The notes under the pieces were generated by a model. That model made no database searches, was not told the DNA's origin, and saw only the letters and a list, made by a program, of their open reading frames with translations. A stretch of 64,000 nucleotides of DNA. It comes from an uncultured Eubacterium sp. (GTDB taxonomy: Bacteria; Bacillota; Clostridia; Lachnospirales; Lachnospiraceae). Position 1 is the stretch's first letter. The number at the start of each line of letters is the position of its first letter. The position numbers and the translations under genes are program-made. The stretch is from NCBI GenBank assembly GCA_949959185.1, contig CATLIX010000002.1:1-64000 (forward strand). Reading direction: 5' to 3'. Below, piece after piece: positions 43,099 through 52,690 of the stretch.

Positions 43099-44292
43099 TT
43101 GAAAAACAGAAGAAAACAGATGCGGGGCAGAATCCTGCTGCTGTCTGTATTTGCCAGCTTTTGGATGGCAGGCTGCGGAAATCTTTTACAGGAAAGCCCG
43201 GCCGGGCAGGACAGCCTGCAGGCGGAAAACAGCCAAAAAGGCGCAGCCGGCGGCAGCAGTGACGGAACGCTGGAAGTTCACTATATAGACGTGGGCCAGG
43301 GGGATGCTACGCTGATTCGGCAGGGCAGTCATGCCATGCTGATTGACGGCGGAAATAATGATAAGGGCACTGCTCTGCAGTCTTACTTACAGTACCAGGG
43401 GATTGAACATCTGGATTATGTAATCGGAACCCATCCTGACGCCGACCATGTGGGCGGGCTGGATGTGGTTATGTATAAATTTCCCTGGGATACGGTTATC
43501 CTTCCGGATTTGGAGAAGGATACCAGGACGTATCAGGATGTACTGAACGTGATTGCAGAACAGGGAAAGAAGATTACTTATCCCGCCGCCGGTACTGTTT
43601 ATAAGCTGGGCGAGGCAGAATATACCATTATAGCTCCGGCAAAAGAGGATTACGGGGATAACTGGAATGATTATTCTGTGGGGATTCTTCTGCAGTTTGG
43701 AGAAAATCGCTTTATCTTTACCGGGGATGCGGAAGAACAGGCAGAACAGGATATGATGGAAGAAGGGCTGGATTTGTCTGCGGATGTGTTAAAAGCAGCT
43801 CATCATGGCAGCGATACGGCCAACACCATGGAATTTCTGGAAGAAGTAGAGCCTGATGCTGTAGTAATAAGCTGCGGGGAAGGAAACAGCTACGGCCATC
43901 CCAGAGCCGGGGCCATGAATAATTTCCGCAGTATTGGAGCGAAAGTATACCGTACTGATGAACAGGGAACCATTGTGGCAGTTTCCGACGGAAAGGGAAT
44001 CACCTGGAACTGCTCCCCCAGTGAGAGCTGGAAAGCCGGAGAGCCTGGAGGAGGGCAGGAGGCAGAACCTGAACAGGCCGCCAGTACAGGCCAGGACACT
44101 GCAGGCAGGAACCTCTCAGGGGAAGACGATGCGGAAACGGAGTATGTGCTCAATACCAATACCGGAAAATTTCATCGGCTTTCCTGCGGCAGTGTCGTAC
44201 AAATGCAGGAGGAAAACAGGGAATACACCGATTGCAGCAGGCAGGAACTGATAGAACAGGGGTATGAACCCTGCGGCAGGTGTAAGCCCTGA
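43099..44292 (+). CDS. ComEC-like metallo-beta-lactamase lipoprotein with C-terminal Cys4 tail
   Basis: The 397-residue product starts at TTG 43099, 7 nt after AGGAGGAG. Its signal ends in a lipobox (WMAGC), so it should be surface anchored. The hydrolase domain resembles the soluble domain of ComEC/Rec2: YIDVGQGDA, HPDADHVGG, FTGDAEEQAEQD, AAHHGSD and YGHP. A linker leads to a terminal module (YVLNTNTGKFHRLSC ... YEPCGRCKP) with an Ada-like zinc site. It may act on extracellular DNA or nucleotides. A bidirectional terminator follows. Confidence 0.88.
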   Translation: MKNRRKQMRGRILLLSVFASFWMAGCGNLLQESPAGQDSLQAENSQKGAAGGSSDGTLEVHYIDVGQGDATLIRQGSHAMLIDGGNNDKGTALQSYLQYQGIEHLDYVIGTHPDADHVGGLDVVMYKFPWDTVILPDLEKDTRTYQDVLNVIAEQGKKITYPAAGTVYKLGEAEYTIIAPAKEDYGDNWNDYSVGILLQFGENRFIFTGDAEEQAEQDMMEEGLDLSADVLKAAHHGSDTANTMEFLEEVEPDAVVISCGEGNSYGHPRAGAMNNFRSIGAKVYRTDEQGTIVAVSDGKGITWNCSPSESWKAGEPGGGQEAEPEQAASTGQDTAGRNLSGEDDAETEYVLNTNTGKFHRLSCGSVVQMQEENREYTDCSRQELIEQGYEPCGRCKP

Positions 44293-44314
44293 GCAGGCAG
44301 TATGTAAAATGCGC

Positions 44315-44357
44315 ACAATAAAAAGAATCCGGCTTTGCCGGATTCTTTTTATTGTGC
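44315..44357. terminator. Bidirectional terminator
   Basis: ACAATAAAAAGAATCCGGC pairs with GCCGGATTCTTTTTATTGT and serves the ComEC-like gene and the convergent sulfatase gene. Confidence 0.9.
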
Positions 44358-44371
44358 GACAGGAGGAAAAT

Positions 44372-44490
44372 ATTGCTTTGCAATTCTTATAAACGCGATA
44401 CGTTCAGCATACTGCGTATGCTCTGACGCACCGCAAATGGCGCAGCAAACCGTCCAGCTCCCTCATGATTGAGAGATTCAAAGAGTTGAA
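44372..44490. repeat. Palindromic mosaic modules (family iii, diverged)
   Basis: The segment includes GCATACTGCGTATGC, GCGCAGCAAA as seen at 61329-61338, and CTCATGATTGAG/AGAGTTGAAG resembling 7045-7060. It is degenerate and reaches the stop codon region of the sulfatase gene, which may have gained its last codons from it. Confidence 0.45.
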
Positions 44491-46778
44491 GCGGACCTGG
44501 ACGCTCTGTCATTTTCTGCATCTGAAGTATCGCTGCCTTCTGCCTCCGTACCGTCTGTTTCATCGGCAGATTCCGAAGATTCCGATTCCGAAGATTCGTC
44601 GGAACGGTTCCCGTTGACAGCTTTGTCAATGCTGCTGGGAGTATTTTCCACAGTGTCGTCCACCGGAATTTCTTCTGTGTTTTCCGGCTGCTCAGTCAGA
44701 GGTTTCAGCCAGGATATTTCATTGGAGCTTCGGAATATGGTATCAGAGGAACCCATCTGGTTGACCACAATGGTGTTGGGGCCCTCCTCAAAGCTGCTCA
44801 TGGAAATCACCAGCTCCGTGTCACTGACAAAGGAAGTGGAGACTTTGGTGTCATTGATAAATACTTTGCTCCAGGGAGTGAAGTTGCTGCCGAAAATGTG
44901 CATTCCGTCTTCCCGTTCTTCCAGACGTTCCGCAGTTACGTTCTGCACGCCCATCTGCATGTCAGAAGCAGGGTATAAGTCCTCTCCATGGTATGCGTAG
45001 CGCTTCCCATACAGAATATCATACTGCAGAAGTTCCATGTCTCCGGAGGAGTCCTCTGTAATCTGAAATCCGTTGTTCTGATGGAAAGAGAACATGGTTC
45101 CTTCATGGATATTCACCTGATTCATGGCAGAAGCAAGTAACTGATAAGAAGTCAAATCCTGATTTACTTTTTCCATACCAAAATTGTTCCAGGTGGCGTA
45201 TTTGGTTTTGAAAATGCTTCCGCTCTTCATATCCTCGTCGGTGAGTCCCATGGTGGGCAGGTGGTCTCCGAAAAATACCACCAGTGTTTTTTCATCCCGT
45301 CTGGAAAGCATATCCGTAAGGCTGGCAATAAATTTATCTACTTCATGAATCTGATTTACATAATATTCCCATTCGTTGTTTCTGGCTTCTGTTTCCCCTC
45401 CGGTCACGGTAATCTCCGGATTTTCAATGATTTTTTCTGTGGGATATGCACCGTGTCCCTGAACGGTAATAGTATAAATAAAGTCCTGCTGTTCTGTGGA
45501 ATCCAGTGCTTTTTCCACTTCCCCGATAAGGATATCATCGGTGGGCCATGTGCCCAGAGGCGTATACTCCTGAATGTTCATCATTTCCTTGCTGATGAAG
45601 CTGTCAAATCCCATCTGGGTAAAAGCATTTCTCCGGCTGTAGAAGTTACCGCCGTTGTTATGTACCACATGGGAGCCATAGCCCAGATTTTTCAGGTCGG
45701 AGGCAACACTTTCACAGGAGGTGGATTTCAGGATGGTCTTGTAGGGATACTCGCCCAGTCCGAAATACTGCATACCCATACCGGTGAGAATTTCAAATTC
45801 CGTGTTGGCGGTGCCGGCCCCTACCACCGGAACGGTCAGGTAACCGGAAGAGTAGTTGTTGTACAGGTTATCAAAATTAGGCACCGGGTTTTCGGAAAAA
45901 TTCAGAAAGTTTACTTCTTTGGGGTCCGTAAAGGATTCCAGCAGCACGCAGATAATGTTGGGCAGGTCTTCTGTTGCGGAAGGTTTGTCTTCTGCAGCGG
46001 AGAGAGCTTCGTCCACCGTTTCCTGAGAATAATCTCTGGGGGCGGTCATGCCCTGGTCCACCACGCTGGCGGAAAAGCTGTATACAAATCCATAGTCCTC
46101 ATAGCCCTCGGCAATATTTTCAAAATAATCGGCCAGTATGTTGTTGCTCACTGCGGCCTGCGTTACCATGGGAATGAAAAATGCGAAAATCCCAATGGCG
46201 CCGATACTGGCAAAACGGTTCTGTTTCCCCTGATACCGGGGGCCTTTTTTCCATAATACAATGATTCCCGCCAGTACGACCGCAACCAGAAGGATTACGG
46301 CAAGGGCCTCGCCTTTACTGAAATAATTGCTCTGCATGGTAAACAGGTCGTTAATCAGCTTTACGTCCGTATAGGTAAAGGGTGTGACACGTTTGGCAAG
46401 GATGCATCCGTTGATGGTTCCGAGAAACAGCCATGCCACGCAGATGACGGTACGCATCAGGGCCCGCCTGCGGAAGAAATATACCAGATGCAGGGAGGTA
46501 AATACAATCATGGAATTATATAAAAATACCAGGCTCCGGTCGAACATAAACTGAAAAGCATCCACAAAAGAATGTCTGGAAATCATTTCTATGAAAAAGC
46601 AGATACTGCAGGCCAGCAGATAATGAAATACCAGAGAATAGCGGTTCAGGATATGTATCAGAGCTTTCTTCTGTTCCGGTTTCAGGATATGCTTCCGGGG
46701 ACGTGCATTTCTTTTTTCCCGAAAAGCCTTGTATTTTGCTGCAACTTTCTGTAAAGTGTTTTTTGCGGTATAAAACAT
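44478..46778 (-). CDS. LTA synthase-family sulfatase with extended C-terminus
   Basis: The 766-residue protein has an N-terminal cytoplasmic tail, five hydrophobic membrane segments (about residues 45-230) and an extracellular sulfatase-fold domain (ICVLLESFTDPKEV; catalytic Thr in GAGTANTEFE; GYGSHVVHNNGG; FFGDHLPTMG). This is the lipoteichoic acid synthase/phosphoglycerol transferase family. From about residue 620 there is an extra IPT/TIG-like beta domain (MHIFGSNFTPWSKVFIND) and a Ser/Asp/Glu-rich tail of about 60 residues. Target polymer unknown. It is monocistronic and divergent from the folate operon. Confidence 0.88.
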   Translation of the reverse strand: MFYTAKNTLQKVAAKYKAFREKRNARPRKHILKPEQKKALIHILNRYSLVFHYLLACSICFFIEMISRHSFVDAFQFMFDRSLVFLYNSMIVFTSLHLVYFFRRRALMRTVICVAWLFLGTINGCILAKRVTPFTYTDVKLINDLFTMQSNYFSKGEALAVILLVAVVLAGIIVLWKKGPRYQGKQNRFASIGAIGIFAFFIPMVTQAAVSNNILADYFENIAEGYEDYGFVYSFSASVVDQGMTAPRDYSQETVDEALSAAEDKPSATEDLPNIICVLLESFTDPKEVNFLNFSENPVPNFDNLYNNYSSGYLTVPVVGAGTANTEFEILTGMGMQYFGLGEYPYKTILKSTSCESVASDLKNLGYGSHVVHNNGGNFYSRRNAFTQMGFDSFISKEMMNIQEYTPLGTWPTDDILIGEVEKALDSTEQQDFIYTITVQGHGAYPTEKIIENPEITVTGGETEARNNEWEYYVNQIHEVDKFIASLTDMLSRRDEKTLVVFFGDHLPTMGLTDEDMKSGSIFKTKYATWNNFGMEKVNQDLTSYQLLASAMNQVNIHEGTMFSFHQNNGFQITEDSSGDMELLQYDILYGKRYAYHGEDLYPASDMQMGVQNVTAERLEEREDGMHIFGSNFTPWSKVFINDTKVSTSFVSDTELVISMSSFEEGPNTIVVNQMGSSDTIFRSSNEISWLKPLTEQPENTEEIPVDDTVENTPSSIDKAVNGNRSDESSESESSESADETDGTEAEGSDTSDAENDRASRSASTL

Positions 46779-46934
46779 TACGTCACCATCCTTAATTTAT
46801 GCTGAAAATCCAATATGTGAACTGATTGTGAACAAAATATGAATATTGCAATTTCCATAGCAAAGATTAGCTTACTTTTTGGGAAAAGTCAACTGATAAA
46901 TACAATTTTTATACATACCATAATAAATATTAAG

Positions 46935-46986
46935 AATTTCTTTATAAATTTGGTGAAATTTCCAAAGAAATTTATTATCTTTTTTA
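46935..46986 (+). promoter_or_regulatory. AT-rich terminator-like hairpin in the folC leader
   Basis: AATTTCTTT (46935-46943) pairs with AAAGAAATT (46964-46972), with an inner AAATTTGGTGAAATTT hairpin, followed by a T-run TCTTTTTT. It is 26 bp before the folC ATG and the gene to the left is divergent, so it is not a normal operon terminator. A tetrahydrofolate riboswitch is not evident; it may be an attenuator of unknown trigger. Confidence 0.45.
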
Positions 46987-47011
46987 TTATACGAACGGAG
47001 AGGAAAGAAAT

Positions 47012-48307
47012 ATGTTAAATGAAAAAGAAGCACAGGAATTTCTGGAAGAGACAGGACGGACAGGGGGGATTCGGCCCGGCCTTGCTGTCATGCGGGCATT
47101 GATGAAGGAACTGGGCGATGTGCAGGATAAGCTGCACATCATTCATGTGGCGGGAACCAACGGGAAAGGCTCTGTGTGCGCCATGCTTTCCTCCGTGCTG
47201 CAGGAAGCAGGATACCGGGTGGGCATGTATACGTCCCCGGCGGTATTTCACAGGCGGGAACAGTATCAGGTGAACGGGGAATGGATGACCCCGGCGGAGT
47301 TCGCAGAGGTGATAAGCGATGTGAAAGAAGGCTGCGAACAGGTCAGGGCAAAAGGCGGCCGGCTGCCCACGGTGTTTGAGATTGAAACAGCAGCGGCTTT
47401 TCTGTATTTTTACCGGAAATGCTGCCAGGCGGTGGTACTGGAGACAGGCATGGGGGGAGCGGAAGACGCCACCAATATAATAAGGAAACCTCTGGTGAGC
47501 GTTCTCACATCCATCAGCATGGACCATATGAAATTTCTGGGAAACAGTCCGGAGGAAATCGCCCGCCAGAAAGCGGGAATCATCAAAGAACACGGAACAG
47601 CAGTGGTTCTCAGGCCCCGGCAGGAGCAGGTCAGACAGGTGCTGGAAGAAGCGTGCAGAAAGCGTCAGGCAGTGCTTTATTATGGGGAACCGGAGCGGGC
47701 CGCTCAGGTGCGCAGGGAGCAGGGACAGCTTTGCTTTTTCTGTGAGGAAACGGGAGAAATCCGGCTGTCCATGACGGGGAGGTATCAGGTGGAAAATGCA
47801 GTCTGCGTACTGGAAACCGTGAAAGTATTAAGAAAAATGGGATGGGATATTTCCGGAGAAGTTCTGGTCAGAGGGCTGGAACATGCCCGCTGGGAAGGGC
47901 GGTTTTCTGCGGTGTGCCGGAAGCCTTTGTTCCTGCTGGACGGGGCCCATAATGAGGACGCGGCAAAAAAATTGCGGGAAACTTTGAAAATGGGTTTTAC
48001 AAATGGAAAAATAATCTATATAATAGGAGTACTTGCAGATAAAGAGCATGAGAAAATGTTAAAGCTCCTGCTGCCTCTGGCCTGGAAAGTATTTACCGTT
48101 ACGCCGGATCATCCCAGAGGCCTGGACGGACAGATTCTGGCGCAGGAGGCCCGCCGGTATCACGATGATGTGACCTGCTGCCGGAAGGTTTCGGAAGCGG
48201 TATCGGCTGCGCTGGCCCTGGCGGAGCAGGAACATGCCATGATACTTGCCTTTGGCTCTTTGTCGTATCTGAGAGAGATTAAGGAGAACATGTGCCATGA
48301 TAGATAA
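47012..48307 (+). CDS. folC: Folylpolyglutamate/dihydrofolate synthase
   Basis: FolC adds glutamate to dihydropteroate/folates. The 431-residue Mur-ligase-like enzyme has the P-loop [33 protein letters not shown] and the C-terminal [23 protein letters not shown] precedes the ATG. It is the first gene of a four-gene folate operon; its stop overlaps folE by 11 bp. Confidence 0.95.
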   Translation: MLNEKEAQEFLEETGRTGGIRPGLAVMRALMKELGDVQDKLHIIHVAGTNGKGSVCAMLSSVLQEAGYRVGMYTSPAVFHRREQYQVNGEWMTPAEFAEVISDVKEGCEQVRAKGGRLPTVFEIETAAAFLYFYRKCCQAVVLETGMGGAEDATNIIRKPLVSVLTSISMDHMKFLGNSPEEIARQKAGIIKEHGTAVVLRPRQEQVRQVLEEACRKRQAVLYYGEPERAAQVRREQGQLCFFCEETGEIRLSMTGRYQVENAVCVLETVKVLRKMGWDISGEVLVRGLEHARWEGRFSAVCRKPLFLLDGAHNEDAAKKLRETLKMGFTNGKIIYIIGVLADKEHEKMLKLLLPLAWKVFTVTPDHPRGLDGQILAQEARRYHDDVTCCRKVSEAVSAALALAEQEHAMILAFGSLSYLREIKENMCHDR

Positions 48308-48854
48308 AGGGAAAATAGAACAGGCTGTAACCCTTCTGCTGGAAGGAATGGGAGAGGATGTAAACCGGGAAGGCCTGAAAGAGACACCTGGCCGGATTGC
48401 CAGAATGTATGAGGAGATTTTTGCAGGGATTGACCAGACGCCGGAGCCATATCTCACCAGGACATTTTCGGTGGAAAACAGCGGCATGGTGCTGGAAAAA
48501 GATATTGTGTTTTATTCCACCTGCGAACACCATCTTCTTCCTTTTTACGGAAAGGCGCACATTGCCTATCTTCCCGACGGAAAAGTGGTGGGGTTAAGCA
48601 AACTGGCCAGAACCGTGGAGGTGTATGCAAGGAGGCCTCAGCTTCAGGAGCAGATGACAGCTCAGATTGCAGACGCTCTGATGGAATATCTGCGGCCGAA
48701 AGGCGTGATGGTAATGGTGGAGGCAGAGCACATGTGCATGACCATGCGGGGTGTGAAAAAGCCCGGCACTCAGACCGTAACACTGGTAACCAGAGGGGCT
48801 TTTGCGCAGGAGGAAAAGCTGCAGGAAGAATTCTGGCGGATGATGGGGCGATGA
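48297..48854 (+). CDS. folE: GTP cyclohydrolase I
   Basis: FolE converts GTP to dihydroneopterin triphosphate. The 185-residue protein shows [16 protein letters not shown], the zinc/active-site [30 protein letters not shown] and [16 protein letters not shown]. The start codon is inside the end of folC, so expression is coupled. Confidence 0.97.
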   Translation: MIDKGKIEQAVTLLLEGMGEDVNREGLKETPGRIARMYEEIFAGIDQTPEPYLTRTFSVENSGMVLEKDIVFYSTCEHHLLPFYGKAHIAYLPDGKVVGLSKLARTVEVYARRPQLQEQMTAQIADALMEYLRPKGVMVMVEAEHMCMTMRGVKKPGTQTVTLVTRGAFAQEEKLQEEFWRMMGR

Positions 48855-48882
48855 TAATAAGACAGCAGTGAGAGGAGACATC

Positions 48883-49725
48883 ATGAAGAACAGTATAAAG
48901 ATAGGCAACAGAGTTTTTGACACGGAAACCCGCACATATATCATGGGAATTCTGAATGTAACGCCGGATTCCTTTTCTGACGGGGGCCGGTTTAACAGTT
49001 TTGACCGGGCCCTTGCCCATGTGGAGCAGATGGCGGCAGAAGGGGCCGATATCATTGATGTGGGCGGCGAATCCACCAGGCCGGGACATCAGCAGATTTC
49101 AGCGGAGGAGGAAGTGGAGCGGACAGCTCCTGTCATTGAAAAAATAAAAGCGCGGTTTGACATTCCTGTTTCCACAGACACTTACAAAACGGAGGTGGCC
49201 AGAGCTGCTCTGGAGGCGGGGGCCGATATGATTAACGACGTCTGGGGCCTGAAATACGACAGAGAACTGGCAGAACTGATTGGAAGCTCCGGGGCTGCCT
49301 GCTGCCTGATGCACAACCGGAAGGAAAGCCTTTACCGGAATCTGATGGAAGAACTGAAATCTGATTTGCAGGAAACCCTGGCAATTGCCAGAGCAGGAGG
49401 AATTTCAGATGAGAAAATTATCCTGGATCCAGGGGTTGGGTTCGGGAAGACATATGAGCACAATCTGGAGGTAATCTGTAAGCTGAAGGAACTGAAAAGC
49501 CTGGGATTTCCCATACTGCTGGGAGCTTCCAGAAAATCTGTGATTGGCCTGACCCTGGACCTTCCTGTAACAGAGCGAATGGAGGGCACGCTGGTTACCA
49601 CGGTGCAGGCAGTCATGAGCGGATGTGCGTTTGTGAGAGTCCACGATATCCGGGAGAATAAACGGGCCATTCAGATGGCGGAGGCAGTCCGGGATGGATG
49701 GAAGCAGGTACAGGCGGAAAGATAA
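48883..49725 (+). CDS. folP: Dihydropteroate synthase
   Basis: FolP condenses p-aminobenzoate with dihydropterin pyrophosphate. The 280-residue TIM barrel has GILNVTPDSFSDGG, DVGGESTRPGHQQIS, PVSTDTYK, DPGVGFGKT and GASRKSVIG. GAGGAGAC precedes the ATG at 48883, 28 bp after folE. Confidence 0.97.
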   Translation: MKNSIKIGNRVFDTETRTYIMGILNVTPDSFSDGGRFNSFDRALAHVEQMAAEGADIIDVGGESTRPGHQQISAEEEVERTAPVIEKIKARFDIPVSTDTYKTEVARAALEAGADMINDVWGLKYDRELAELIGSSGAACCLMHNRKESLYRNLMEELKSDLQETLAIARAGGISDEKIILDPGVGFGKTYEHNLEVICKLKELKSLGFPILLGASRKSVIGLTLDLPVTERMEGTLVTTVQAVMSGCAFVRVHDIRENKRAIQMAEAVRDGWKQVQAER

Positions 49726-49812
49726 AGCCCGGACAAAGGCCTGTATGAAACGACAGAAGTGGAAGAAAAGGGAAGCAGATGCGGGAAAGGAAAGAGGGAA
49801 AGGACGACGGAT

Positions 49813-50655
49813 ATGGAAAATAGCAGAAATCCGGATAAAATACACATCAGGAACCTGGAAGTGTTTGGAAAGCACGGGGTACTGCCGGAAGAAAACAGAC
49901 TGGGACAGAAATTTCAGATTAATGCAGTTCTTTACACCCATACCAGAGAAGCCGGATTAAAAGACGATTTAACAAAGACAATTCATTATGGAGAAGTCTC
50001 GCGTTTTATGTCTTCTTTTATGATGGAGCATACCTTTCAGCTTGTTGAGACGGCAGCGGAGCAGATGGCCCGCGCCCTGCTCCTTGCCTTTCCGGCCCTG
50101 GAGAACATCCGGCTTGAAATTGTAAAACCCTGGGCTCCCATCGGCCTGCCCCTGGAATCCGTATCTGTGGAGATTGAGCGGGGCTGGCACCAGGCTTTTG
50201 TGGCTATGGGCTCCAATCTGGGAAACCGGGAGGAATACCTGCAGCAAGCAGTCACAGCCCTGAAGAACCTGGAGGACTGTGAGGTGGAACAGGTGTCCGG
50301 GATTCTTGCGACCAGGCCTTACGGGATGACAGACCAGCCGGATTTCCTGAATGGAATGGTAAAACTGCGGACGCTGCTGACGCCCTGGGAACTGCTGGAG
50401 CAGCTTCACCGGACAGAACAGGAGGCCGGCCGGGAACGTCTGGTGCACTGGGGGCCAAGAACGCTGGATCTGGATATTATTTTCTATGATGACTGCGTCA
50501 TTGACACACCGGATCTGACCATTCCCCACCCGGATATGAAGAACCGGGAGTTTGTACTGAAACCGCTGGCAGAGCTGGCGCCTCAGTTCCGTCATCCTCT
50601 GCTGGGTAAAACTGCGGCACGGATGCTGGCGGAACTGCAGCAGATGGACACATAA
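49813..50655 (+). CDS. folBK: Fused dihydroneopterin aldolase / HPPK
   Basis: The 280-residue protein joins FolB (residues about 10-130; IHIRNLEVFGKHGVLPEE, conserved Glu in the pterin pocket) and FolK (about 133-280; AFVAMGSNLGNREEYL, PDFLNG, GRERLVHWGPRTLDLDII, IPHPDMKNREFVL). Thus the aldolase and pyrophosphokinase steps sit on one chain. I start at 49813, because homology begins here and AAAGGA lies 9 nt upstream; an open extension reaches 49759. It closes the folate operon. Confidence 0.93.
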   Translation: MENSRNPDKIHIRNLEVFGKHGVLPEENRLGQKFQINAVLYTHTREAGLKDDLTKTIHYGEVSRFMSSFMMEHTFQLVETAAEQMARALLLAFPALENIRLEIVKPWAPIGLPLESVSVEIERGWHQAFVAMGSNLGNREEYLQQAVTALKNLEDCEVEQVSGILATRPYGMTDQPDFLNGMVKLRTLLTPWELLEQLHRTEQEAGRERLVHWGPRTLDLDIIFYDDCVIDTPDLTIPHPDMKNREFVLKPLAELAPQFRHPLLGKTAARMLAELQQMDT

Positions 50656-50670
50656 TCGGAAGAAACGGGC

Positions 50671-50699
50671 TTTACACTTTAAAGGCCGTCTGATATAAT
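50671..50699 (+). promoter_or_regulatory. Predicted promoter of the ABC-F gene
   Basis: TTTACA and a perfect TATAAT are separated by 17 bp, 15 bp after the folBK stop. It implies a leader of about 400 nt before the ABC-F ATG. Confidence 0.65.
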
Positions 50700-50826
50700 A
50701 GGAGCGGTAACTGGAAGATATGATGTATAAATGTTATATTGAGCTGAAAGTTACATTATCGAGCCTGGGTGTTAATCTTACAGAGCCTGACAGAATCAGA
50801 GAATAAGAAGAAAAGCGAGGGATAAC

Positions 50827-50838
50827 ATGTTCAGATAA
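50827..50838 (+). CDS. Candidate leader mini-ORF (MFR)
   Basis: ATG-TTC-AGA-TAA lies 5 nt after AGCGAGGGATAAC-type Shine-Dalgarno bases, within the long ABC-F leader. Short leader peptides commonly control ABC-F resistance genes by drug-induced ribosome stalling. Whether this one is translated is unknown. Confidence 0.35.
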   Translation: MFR

Positions 50839-50992
50839 TCCATTTTGTATCAACAGAAAATTTTTTCTGATTGTTTGCCGAAGCGGATTCTGTACGTGAT
50901 ATTCCGAATGTTGTCTGCACAGACAGGTAATTGTCTGTACGCAGAGTACTACGGGAAAATTTATGATGTGATACCGGAATCATGTCCGGGAG

Positions 50993-51040
50993 AAATCTGC
51001 TTTCGGCGGCAATCCTTGCCTTCAGGTGAAAGCAGATTTT
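50993..51040 (+). promoter_or_regulatory. Attenuator-like hairpin in the ABC-F leader
   Basis: AAATCTGCTTTC (50993-51004) pairs perfectly with GAAAGCAGATTT (51028-51039), followed by TTTTG. It could be an intrinsic terminator controlling read-through into the ABC-F gene at 51108. The rest of the 50700-51107 interval holds shorter inverted repeats and no supported protein gene. Confidence 0.55.
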
Positions 51041-51107
51041 GACGTATTTCAGAACATGGGAATTTTCTGAATTCCGGTTCCGGAGCCGTACAGGAGGAGG
51101 TATCATT

Positions 51108-52667
51108 ATGTTACAGTTGAAAAATATAACCATTACACATAGAAAAGACTTAAGGGAAATCGTAAAGGATTTTTCCTTTGTATTACATCCGGGAGATAAG
51201 GCGGTTATCATCGGGGAAGAAGGAAACGGGAAATCCACGCTGCTGAAGCTGATTTATCAGGAAGCTCTGATAGAACCCTATGCGGAATATACCGGAGAAA
51301 TTATCCGCAATGGCAACCGTATGGGCTATCTGGCCCAGGAACTGTCCCCGGAGCAGAAGAGGGGAAGAGTAGACGAATATTTTTATCAGATTCCCGTATT
51401 TTTTGAAAAGACCCCCAAAGAGCTGGGAGCCCTGGCCAGAGAGCTGGGACTTTCCGGAAGTTTCTTTTTTGAAGACAGAGAAATCCGTACCTTGTCCGGC
51501 GGAGAAAAGGTAAAAATGCAGATGGCGGGAATTTTGCTGAACCAGCCGGATATCCTGTTGCTGGACGAACCTTCCAACGACATTGATTTGAATACGCTGG
51601 AGTGGCTGGAGCGGTTTATCAGCCGGAGTAATTTGCCGGTGCTCTATGTATCCCATGACGAGACGTTCATCCGGCGGACTGCCAATGTGATTGTTCATAT
51701 GGAACAGGTGAAGCGCAAAACCGCGGCCAGGCATACCATAGCAAAAATGGGGTACGACCAGTATATCCGGGAACGGCTGAACGGTCTGCAGCGGCAGGAA
51801 CAGCTTGCCCGCAAAGAGCGCAGTGAGCATGATAAGCAGATGGAGCGGTACCGGAAGATTCAGCAGAAGGTGGAGCATCAGCAGAATGTTATAACCAGAC
51901 AGGATCCCCATGGAGGACAGATGCTGAAAAAGAAAATGCACAGCGTAAAAGCCATGGGCAGAAGGCTGGAAAAGCAGCAGGAAAACCGGACGGAACTGCC
52001 GGATACGGAAGAAGCTATTTTTGCCGCATTTTCCGGAGATATCCGAATTCCAAACGGGAAAATAATTCTGGATTTAACTATTGACACATTGTACACAGAA
52101 GAATATGGAAAGAAACTGGCGGAGAATATTCATCTGCGGGTACAGGGCCCGGAAAAAATCTGTATTGTGGGCAGAAACGGAGCGGGGAAGACCACGCTTC
52201 TTTCCAGGATTGCAGAGGAACTGCTGAAAAGAACCGATATTCATGCGGCCTGTATGCCTCAGAATTATGAAGAACTGCTGGAGATGGAAAAAACTCCGGT
52301 GGAATTTCTGCAGAAATCCTGTGACAGAGAGGAATATGGCAGAATCCGCACGTATCTGGGCAGTATGAAATATACGTCCGATGAAATGGAGCACAGTATC
52401 TCGGAGCTGTCCGGGGGACAGAAAGCAAAGCTGCTTTTCCTGAAAATGAGCATGGACGGTAATGACGTGCTGATTCTGGACGAGCCAACCCGGAATTTTT
52501 CGCCCCTGTCAGGCCCGGTCATCCGGCAGCTTCTGAAAAATTATGGAGGAGCCATTATCAGCGTGTCTCACGACAGGAATTATGTGGCTGAAGTCTGCCA
52601 GAAGGTTTACCGGCTGACGGAACAGGGGCTGGAGCCTGTTTCGGCTGAGTTTGGAAAGGAATCGTAA
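51108..52667 (+). CDS. ABC-F family ATPase (possible ribosome-protection protein)
   Basis: The 519-residue protein has two ATP-binding cassettes and no membrane segments. Cassette 1: GEEGNGKST, LSGGEKVKMQMA, LLLDEPSNDID. Cassette 2: GRNGAGKTT, LSGGQKAKLLFL, LILDEPTRNFSP. A basic helical linker (about residues 205-300) joins them, as in ABC-F proteins. Some members displace antibiotics from the ribosome, others are translation factors. The long leader with mini-ORF favours a regulated resistance role but does not prove it. The ATG at 51108 follows GGAGGAGG. Confidence 0.88.
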   Translation: MLQLKNITITHRKDLREIVKDFSFVLHPGDKAVIIGEEGNGKSTLLKLIYQEALIEPYAEYTGEIIRNGNRMGYLAQELSPEQKRGRVDEYFYQIPVFFEKTPKELGALARELGLSGSFFFEDREIRTLSGGEKVKMQMAGILLNQPDILLLDEPSNDIDLNTLEWLERFISRSNLPVLYVSHDETFIRRTANVIVHMEQVKRKTAARHTIAKMGYDQYIRERLNGLQRQEQLARKERSEHDKQMERYRKIQQKVEHQQNVITRQDPHGGQMLKKKMHSVKAMGRRLEKQQENRTELPDTEEAIFAAFSGDIRIPNGKIILDLTIDTLYTEEYGKKLAENIHLRVQGPEKICIVGRNGAGKTTLLSRIAEELLKRTDIHAACMPQNYEELLEMEKTPVEFLQKSCDREEYGRIRTYLGSMKYTSDEMEHSISELSGGQKAKLLFLKMSMDGNDVLILDEPTRNFSPLSGPVIRQLLKNYGGAIISVSHDRNYVAEVCQKVYRLTEQGLEPVSAEFGKES

Positions 52668-52690
52668 CGAAGGGCACAGGGAGGATTGGG

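Noticed and set aside
46800-47011. A tetrahydrofolate riboswitch before folC
   Set aside because: No conserved core is recognisable; only an AT-rich hairpin with a T-run is present.
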